Source: an uncultured Pseudomonadales bacterium
Lineage (GTDB): Bacteria > Pseudomonadota > Gammaproteobacteria > Pseudomonadales > Cellvibrionaceae
Length of the DNA stretch: 10,808 bases
Direction: 5' to 3'
Assembly: GCA_938048505.1 (NCBI GenBank)
Contig: CALIUX010000243.1
Coordinates: 1-10,808, forward strand
A program made the position numbers and the translations under genes. Under the pieces are notes generated by a model. The model searched no databases, was not told the DNA's origin, and worked only from the letters and a program-made list of their open reading frames with translations. Of the stretch, positions 6,623-10,808 are shown in pieces. Numbering within the stretch: the stretch's first letter is position 1; each line of letters begins with the position of its first letter.

Positions 6623-7460
6623 TCTTATCTTCAACAAGCGGACTATCTGTTACACCGCGACCGAGCCACTTATACGATACTAAACCTCGGATGCTCCAAC
6701 GTTTGTTGATGTGCCTTTCCCATTCGCCTTTTATAAAAGCGGCTGTGCTGGATCCGCCTTGGTAGATCAAGTTTGGGTCGCTTACTTCATTGGCCTCAAG
6801 ACCATAATAGTAATGAATCAGTTTGTGGCTTTGCCAAAAAAGCCCGGTACTAAATTTGTAATGGTTTTTACCTTGCTGCCACGGGATGCTAATTGCGGTA
6901 CGAACCTTTTGGCCATGATGAATCTTGGTGACGTCTTGAAGGATTTGAGTTTGCCAGTCAAAGTTAGGGTGAATATAGACATATTCGATTCCCGATAAGC
7001 CTGCTGTTCTGCGTTTGTTGAGTTTAATGTTGCTTTCGGCTTGTGGCCGATCTTGTGACGCATCAACACTGTCAGCGTTGACTTCACTTTGCTTCAAACT
7101 AAAGTGACTGATGTTGAGACGGTTAAAAAAGTTCTGCTCAAAACCTGGGGTGATTAATATGCCATTGAGTTGATGATTCCCCTTATCATATAACGTGTAA
7201 CCTACGTCATAATCATCAATAAAGAAGCGTTTACCGTAGTAATTAAACTCAGGTACGACCACAAATGTTATGTCATCTTGATTAATTACAGGGTTACTGC
7301 GCATACCGTAGCCAAGGCTCAGCCGGAAGCTCCACTGGCCAATAGGCACACAGTCTCCTTGGCATTGGGCTCGCTCCGGTGCCGCACTGGCTACTCCCGC
7401 TATGCCAGCCAGCCAGCTAAAGAGTAGTACACGTAAGAAAAGCATTTGTTTCAATTTCAC
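6582..7460 (-). CDS. MipA/OmpV family outer-membrane protein
   Basis: A predicted outer-membrane beta-barrel of the MipA/OmpV family. MipA itself was described as a scaffold between murein synthase and hydrolase, while OmpV-like members are general porin-like barrels; which role applies here is unknown. The N-terminus has a Sec signal: KLKQ, a hydrophobic core, and cleavage after VASA. Next come a short CQGDC pair and the family-typical stretch with SLGYGMRSNPV and VPEFNYYGKRFFIDD. The C-terminus has DSPLVEDK and ends in VYHF, the terminal aromatic residue expected for BAM-assembled barrels. The frame extends to a GTG at 7481, but a TATAAT box at 7486-7491 would put the transcript start near 7479. 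GTG 7460, preceded by ACAGG, is therefore preferred; ATG 7445 is also possible. First gene of the block that ends with rstB. Confidence 0.87.
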   Translation of the reverse strand: MKLKQMLFLRVLLFSWLAGIAGVASAAPERAQCQGDCVPIGQWSFRLSLGYGMRSNPVINQDDITFVVVPEFNYYGKRFFIDDYDVGYTLYDKGNHQLNGILITPGFEQNFFNRLNISHFSLKQSEVNADSVDASQDRPQAESNIKLNKRRTAGLSGIEYVYIHPNFDWQTQILQDVTKIHHGQKVRTAISIPWQQGKNHYKFSTGLFWQSHKLIHYYYGLEANEVSDPNLIYQGGSSTAAFIKGEWERHINKRWSIRGLVSYKWLGRGVTDSPLVEDKNVTTGFVAGVYHF

Positions 7461-7485
7461 AAAATAACCTGTTGAGTACACTTTT

Positions 7486-7491
7486 ATTATA
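7486..7491 (-). promoter_or_regulatory. -10 box of the mipA-like gene promoter
   Basis: A perfect TATAAT on the - strand, ending 25 bp upstream of the preferred GTG start. At 17 bp spacing the -35 hexamer would be ATTTTC, a poor match to TTGACA, and there is no TG extension of the -10. A good -10 without a -35 is the usual layout of an activator-dependent promoter. The predicted transcript start is near 7479. Confidence 0.55.
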
Positions 7492-7515
7492 GTGGCATGA
7501 AACGCTGCGAAAATC

Positions 7516-7529
7516 CGTTAAAAAATGTA
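7516..7529 (-). promoter_or_regulatory. Possible RstA-box-like site upstream of mipA
   Basis: The - strand reads TACATTTTTTAACG. Against the E. coli RstA consensus TACATNTNGTTACA it matches 9 of 12 specified positions. Its centre is about 43 bp upstream of the predicted mipA transcript start, where an activator could replace the missing -35 contact. The match is weak and the region is A+T-rich, so this is a hypothesis. It also overlaps the palindrome GTACAGTAC (7527-7535). Confidence 0.3.
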
Positions 7530-7588
7530 CAGTACGGCCCTTTAGCGTATTTTTAGGTTATGGTTTTAAAAGAGTGTGATGAAAAACT

Positions 7589-8755
7589 ATGGGTACACCG
7601 CTGTTTAACATTAACGACTTAGCGCTTCTGTTGGTGGTCGCCCAATGCGCTTTACTCATCCTCATCTTATTATCATTAAGAGAGACGGCTGGTAAAGGCT
7701 ATGGCTGGTTATCTTTATTACTGCTTTCTTTTGCGCTGCAGGCGACTGATATATTGATTTATTGGTCTACCCCCCTCAAGCAAGTTATCGCATCTGCACT
7801 GGGTATATGGCCTTTTTGGGCGTTCAAGTGGGCTGCATGGATTCAAGGGCCGCTGCTTTATGGTTATATACGCGCTAAGTTAACGGGCAAGCAGTTCTCA
7901 AGGAGTTATATTCAGTATTTTTGGCCCTTACCTTTCTACCTTGTGCTTGTCTTTATGGTTATCTGGGAGTTGGGTTATACGCAGTGGCAGCTAGGCCTTT
8001 ATGACTATGGCGTTTTATTGCGCAGCCACTTCTTCGTTTTGTTTAATTGGGCTGTCACGTTTTGTGCCTTAGGCTATGGTGCATTAGTGCTTCGTTTCAT
8101 GCGTCAGCATACTGTTTCTCTAGGACAGTCGTATTCGGATGCAAGCCGCATTGAGCCTATCTGGTTGAAGATGGTGGCTTGGGGGTATGTCGGTTTATGG
8201 GTGTTTATGCTTTTAGCTAAAATTGCTGAGAGCTTATCGTTATTGTTTGTCAGCCATGCATTGAGCTTACTGTTCAACTATCTCAGCTTTGCCTTTATTA
8301 CCTCCCTTGTATCTTATAGTTTGTTGAAGTCGCACCTTGTCATGCCGCAGCCTAAGCCATCGGAGAATGAAAAAGCATCGGGTTTTCCGACAGCGCTTGA
8401 TCAGGCTGAAGCCAATCGCTTAAAAACATTACTGTATAGCCGTGAGCTATACCTTGATCCTGAGCTAACATTAGAGCAGTTTGCCAAAGCTATGTACTTG
8501 CCTGAAAGGCAGGTTTCGCAGCTGATTAATCACTGCTTGGGGCATAATTTTTTTGAGTTAGTGAATCGGGCGAGGGTCGATCGCGCAAAAGCCTTATTAC
8601 TTGATCAGCCTGAGTGGTCGGTACAGCGTGTCTTTGAGGAAGCTGGGTTTAATAGCAAACCTAGCTTTAATCGCCTCTTTAAACGGTATGCATCTGCAAC
8701 ACCCAGTGAGTACCGGGCGTCTCATGGTGAGGCGAGTCAAAAAGTGAATTCATAG
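7589..8755 (+). CDS. Membrane-anchored AraC-family transcriptional regulator
   Basis: A 388-residue protein with a polytopic membrane N-terminal half and an AraC/XylS DNA-binding C-terminus. About seven hydrophobic segments are visible (roughly 10-30, 39-58, 66-94, 110-128, 146-170, 192-212, 216-247). A charged linker (about 251-275) leads to the DNA-binding domain. Its first helix-turn-helix is in LTLEQFAKAMYLPERQVSQL (about 293-312), the second in SVQRVFEEAGF-SKPSFNRLF (about 344-364), followed by the family signature TPSEYR (371-376). It probably acts as a one-component sensor: the membrane half detects a signal and the cytoplasmic half binds DNA while tethered. The gene is divergent from mipA (128 bp from the preferred mipA start) and lies 178 bp before the GH5 lipoprotein gene on the same strand. 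Either neighbour could be its target; the GH5 gene is favoured because regulators of this class often sit beside glycan-degradation genes. The ribosome binding site is weak. Confidence 0.88.
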   Translation: MGTPLFNINDLALLLVVAQCALLILILLSLRETAGKGYGWLSLLLLSFALQATDILIYWSTPLKQVIASALGIWPFWAFKWAAWIQGPLLYGYIRAKLTGKQFSRSYIQYFWPLPFYLVLVFMVIWELGYTQWQLGLYDYGVLLRSHFFVLFNWAVTFCALGYGALVLRFMRQHTVSLGQSYSDASRIEPIWLKMVAWGYVGLWVFMLLAKIAESLSLLFVSHALSLLFNYLSFAFITSLVSYSLLKSHLVMPQPKPSENEKASGFPTALDQAEANRLKTLLYSRELYLDPELTLEQFAKAMYLPERQVSQLINHCLGHNFFELVNRARVDRAKALLLDQPEWSVQRVFEEAGFNSKPSFNRLFKRYASATPSEYRASHGEASQKVNS

Positions 8756-8892
8756 TAAGCCCAAGTTCTTAACGGGTAATAATCAAAGCTAAAGCGCTTT
8801 TTAAGACGTCTCAAATAAAGCTCCGTTTTGACTCGGTGAGACTTGAGCCGCCACAAGCACGGGGTAATGATACGGTTGTTAGCCTAAATTAG

Positions 8893-8909
8893 AGGCAAAG
8901 TGCCTTTTT
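8893..8909 (+). terminator. Short terminator-like hairpin just upstream of the GH5 gene
   Basis: AGGCA (8893-8897), loop AAG, TGCCT (8901-8905), then a run giving five T residues up to 8909. The stem is only 5 bp, so it would be a weak intrinsic terminator. It lies 24 bp before the GH5 ATG. It could end read-through from the AraC-type gene or act in the leader of a GH5 transcript that starts further upstream. Confidence 0.4.
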
Positions 8910-8923
8910 GATCTGACCTGAAA

Positions 8924-8928
8924 AAGGG
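8924..8928 (+). promoter_or_regulatory. Ribosome binding site of the GH5 lipoprotein gene
   Basis: AAGGG with five bases (TAATA) before the ATG at 8934. This is one of the clearest Shine-Dalgarno matches in the window, and it fixes the start that gives the complete lipoprotein signal. Confidence 0.7.
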
Positions 8929-8933
8929 TAATA

Positions 8934-10580
8934 ATGAAAATAGGTAAACTCCTTCACCATCGCTTCTCGCATATCTTATTGTTGCCGCTGGTCATAATGG
9001 GCTGTGGTGATAATGACGCGAGCAATAGCCCTCAAGCGTCTTCTCGTACTGTCTTATTGAGCGCAATCTCATCGAGTCCTTCAGCTCCTACTCTGTCGAG
9101 CTCTAGGTCATCACTTACCGATTCACCTTTAGTATCGCCTAAGAATTGTGCTTGGAAGCACCAGCCCCTATCGCTGGATACTGGCAATAGCCGTATTCGC
9201 TTAGAGGCAGAAAAATTTGATGCTTGTGCCACCTCCTTTTTTGATACTGATCTTCAGTTAGGTGATTCAGATTATCGAGCAGAGCCTGTTGATATCTCGG
9301 CGGATAATCGTGCGTCTGGTAGCACTTATGTTTCTCACATGATGCCATCTGAATATATTGAATACTCTTTAAGTATCACGGGGGCGGGTCTCTACACGTT
9401 GAGCTTGAGCCTTAGGCAATCTGCTGAAGAGGATGTTGAGCACTCTTCTCAAGTAGTGATGAGTATCGATGGTCAAGCGGTTGGTGCATTGAGCCCGCTA
9501 ACGACCCAGTGGCAAACATACTCTCTCAAGGACGTCTACTTTGCAGGGGGCGAGCAGACTTTAAGGTTGAGTATTGAAAGCTCGATATCACAAAGTGATA
9601 AGCCAGGTTGGATTGGGCTGGATTTTATTGAGTTTCGCTCCCAAGAAGACAATACGCTATCGCCTAGTGATATTGTCGAAGGTATGGGCATTGGCATCAA
9701 TTTAGGTAATACCTTGGATGTGCCCGCAGGGAAAGATTGGGGCGCGCAGCATGAAGCAGAGCATTATTTCCGTGATTTCAAAGTTGCGGGATTCAACCAT
9801 GTGCGAATACCGGTGACTTGGGGTGGCCGAACAGAACAAAGACCCCCTTATACGGTTAACGAGCAATGGATGGCGCGTGTCGAAAAAACAATTGATTGGG
9901 CGCTATCGCATGATATTTACGTGATCCTGAATGCCCACCATGAAAAGTGGTTAAAAGAAAGCTATACCGATCAAGACCTTGAGCGTATTAATGCGATTTG
10001 GGAGCAGGTTGCTGAGCGCTTTCAAAATAAGCCTCATCGTTTGCTATTTGAAATTTTGAACGAGCCTGAGGGCATGACGGTTGCGCAAGTCGATTTACTC
10101 AATATTCGACTATTGAAAACGATGCGCAAAACCAACCCAACACGCCCGGTTATTTTTTCAGGGAATGGCTTTACGCCTTATTCTAGCTTATTAAAAGCGG
10201 CGATCCCTGATGATCCGTATTTGATTGGTAATTACCATAATTATGATCCGTGGCCATTTGCGGGTCTGTGTGTAACAGGCTGGGGAACTGAGAGTGACTA
10301 TCAAGCACTGCGAGATATTTACCAAGCGGTTGCTGACTGGTCTGCGAGGAAGAATATTCCCGTCACGGTGAATGAGTTTGGCGCGGCTTTGTATGATGTT
10401 CATAAGCCTGGTAATACCTGCTCATCAGCTGATCGGCTCCGTTATTTAAAAGCGCATGTCGAATTGCAAAAAGAAATGGGCATACCTGGCACGGTTTGGG
10501 ATGATGACGGTTCTTTCCGTATTTATGATCGCGCAAAGCGGCGGTGGGGGCCTGCTTTAAAAAGCCTTATCTTTGATTAA
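8934..10580 (+). CDS. Lipoprotein with CBM6-like module and GH5 glycoside hydrolase domain (endoglucanase-like)
   Basis: A 548-residue surface-attached glycan hydrolase. The lipoprotein signal has lipobox IMGC with acylated Cys24; Gly at +2 does not signal inner-membrane retention, so the outer membrane is expected. A Ser/Pro-rich linker (about 29-72) follows, then a carbohydrate-binding module resembling CBM6 (about 88-234: IRLEAEKFDACA, SEYIEYSLSITGAGLYTL, GWIGLDFIEF). The GH5 domain fills about 245-548, beginning GINLGNTLDVPAG. Catalytic residues fit clan GH-A: acid/base Glu377 in EILNEPEG, nucleophile Glu481 in VTVNEFGA, and supporting Arg291, His335 (NAHHE), His435/Tyr437 (NYHNYD) and Trp522. 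Retaining beta-1,4-glucanase activity is the default expectation, but GH5 also holds mannanases, xyloglucanases and others, and I cannot assign a subfamily. The gene is preceded by a membrane AraC-type regulator and followed by a terminator. The single-copy CBM at the N-terminus and Ser-rich linker resemble marine polysaccharide degraders. Confidence 0.92.
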   Translation: MKIGKLLHHRFSHILLLPLVIMGCGDNDASNSPQASSRTVLLSAISSSPSAPTLSSSRSSLTDSPLVSPKNCAWKHQPLSLDTGNSRIRLEAEKFDACATSFFDTDLQLGDSDYRAEPVDISADNRASGSTYVSHMMPSEYIEYSLSITGAGLYTLSLSLRQSAEEDVEHSSQVVMSIDGQAVGALSPLTTQWQTYSLKDVYFAGGEQTLRLSIESSISQSDKPGWIGLDFIEFRSQEDNTLSPSDIVEGMGIGINLGNTLDVPAGKDWGAQHEAEHYFRDFKVAGFNHVRIPVTWGGRTEQRPPYTVNEQWMARVEKTIDWALSHDIYVILNAHHEKWLKESYTDQDLERINAIWEQVAERFQNKPHRLLFEILNEPEGMTVAQVDLLNIRLLKTMRKTNPTRPVIFSGNGFTPYSSLLKAAIPDDPYLIGNYHNYDPWPFAGLCVTGWGTESDYQALRDIYQAVADWSARKNIPVTVNEFGAALYDVHKPGNTCSSADRLRYLKAHVELQKEMGIPGTVWDDDGSFRIYDRAKRRWGPALKSLIFD

Positions 10581-10623
10581 GGCTTGCGGTTTTGTGTTTG
10601 ATTTGCTGTTTCTTTCGCCCACA

Positions 10624-10651
10624 AAAAAGCCGGCTTAAGTGCCGGCTTTTT
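10624..10651. terminator. Bidirectional intrinsic terminator between GH5 gene and glnA
   Basis: GCCGGC (10629-10634), six-base loop TTAAGT, GCCGGC (10641-10646), flanked by an A run on the left and a T run on the right. The stem can extend through A:T pairs, and each strand ends in a U tract (five on +, six on -). It serves the convergent GH5 (+) and glnA (-) transcripts. Confidence 0.9.
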
Positions 10652-10657
10652 ATGTTT

Positions 10658-10688
10658 TTAATCGTACCGTTTTAACGTGTACGATTAA
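10658..10688 (-). repeat. 10-bp inverted repeat in the glnA 3' untranslated region
   Basis: TTAATCGTAC (10658-10667) is an exact inverted match to GTACGATTAA (10679-10688). The loop itself contains CGTT/AACG, so a nearly continuous hairpin of about 14 pairs can form with a one-base bulge. It lies between the glnA stop (10699) and the shared terminator and is not followed by a U tract, so it is an additional structure. Confidence 0.6.
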
Positions 10689-10698
10689 GCGCTCTCAA

Positions 10699-10808
10699 TT
10701 AAACGCTGTAGTACATTTCAAACTCAACAGGGTGAGTTGTCATGTTTAAGGTCTCAACTTCTTCTTGCTTAAGAGCAATGTAAGCATCGATAGTGTCGTC
10801 AGTGAATA
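10699..10808 (-). CDS. glnA: Glutamine synthetase, C-terminal end (5' part outside window)
   Basis: Glutamine synthetase condenses ammonia and glutamate to glutamine using ATP in the cytoplasm. Only the last 36 residues are in the window. The translated - strand reads [12 protein letters not shown], then [14 protein letters not shown] and TAA, the very conserved C-terminus of bacterial type I GlnA (E. coli ends HPVEFELYYSV). The reading frame is open to the window edge. The gene converges on the GH5 gene, with about 75 bp of 3' untranslated region containing two hairpins. Confidence 0.95.
   Translation of the reverse strand, partial: FTDDTIDAYIALKQEEVETLNMTTHPVEFEMYYSV

Larger units (their letters stand above)
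8774..8935 (+). repeat. Three dispersed direct repeats GGGTAATRAT in the araC-GH5 spacer
   Basis: GGGTAATAAT occurs at 8774-8783 and 8926-8935, and GGGTAATGAT at 8862-8871. The third copy overlaps the GH5 ribosome binding site and the first two bases of the start codon, so that copy may be explained by translation signals alone. The other two lie far enough upstream to be operator candidates for the adjacent regulator. The spacer also holds the palindrome AAAGCGCTTT (8791-8800) and an inverted pair GTCTCA/TGAGAC (8808-8813, 8837-8842). Confidence 0.35.

Noticed and set aside
6622..6637. TTG starts at 6637 and 6634 for the DUF3019-like gene
   Set aside because: They only add five or four residues, use a rare start codon and have no better ribosome binding site than the ATG at 6622. 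They cannot be excluded.
6711..6998. 95-residue open frame on the + strand inside the mipA-like gene
   Set aside because: It lies antisense to a well-supported outer-membrane protein gene and has no ribosome binding site or recognisable domain.
7460..7481. Upstream GTG start (7481) for the mipA-like gene
   Set aside because: It has no ribosome binding site, and a consensus -10 box 5 bp upstream would place the transcript start at or inside this codon. The GTG at 7460 has ACAGG in front and gives a cleaner signal peptide.
8785..8802. AAAGC/GCTTT hairpin with TTT after the AraC-type gene as its terminator
   Set aside because: Only five mostly A:T pairs and a short T run. The same bases are better described as the palindrome AAAGCGCTTT, and no function can be assigned.
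8843..8870. TTGAGC with a TAATGA hexamer 16 bp downstream as a GH5 promoter
   Set aside because: The -35 is acceptable but the -10 matches only about two of six positions, so it is not supportable.

Overview
The window looks like chromosomal DNA of a gammaproteobacterium, probably an aquatic, polysaccharide-degrading one. The grounds are the E. coli-like MsrP/MsrQ, RstA/RstB, Dtd and GlnA sequences, a moderate to low G+C content, and a serine-rich lipoprotein cellulase of the kind found in Cellvibrionaceae-like or Alteromonadales-like bacteria. Genus cannot be fixed from the sequence alone. I see no insertion sequence, integrase, tRNA, rRNA or CRISPR array.

Left part (1-3989, all + strand): the 3' end of dtd (D-aminoacyl-tRNA deacylase), a complete fused ABC exporter, a 219-bp spacer carrying palindromes, then msrP-msrQ, the periplasmic methionine sulfoxide reductase and its haem-containing membrane partner.

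Middle part (4003-7460, all - strand): a four-gene block read as mipA/ompV-like outer-membrane protein -> DUF3019-like small secreted cysteine-containing protein -> RstA-like response regulator -> RstB-like sensor kinase. Its promoter region has a perfect -10 box, no recognisable -35, and a degenerate RstA-box-like sequence at an activator position. This suggests the two-component pair controls its own envelope genes. Between the DUF3019 gene and rstA lies a degenerate 14-15 bp tandem repeat array of about seven units and a long-armed inverted repeat that spans the DUF3019 stop codon. This block converges on msrPQ with only 13 bp between stop codons.

Right part (7589-10580, + strand): a membrane-anchored AraC-type regulator, divergent from mipA, followed by a lipoprotein with a CBM6-like module and a GH5 catalytic domain (endoglucanase-like). 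A plausible reading is a one-component membrane sensor controlling a surface-anchored glycanase. The spacer between them has three copies of GGGTAATRAT and a small terminator-like hairpin just before the GH5 ribosome binding site. The window ends with the 3' end of glnA on the - strand, separated from the GH5 gene by a bidirectional terminator and an additional 10-bp-arm hairpin in the glnA 3' untranslated region.

The best candidates for something under-described are the mipA-DUF3019-rstAB block with its repeat array, and the AraC(membrane)/GH5 pair.
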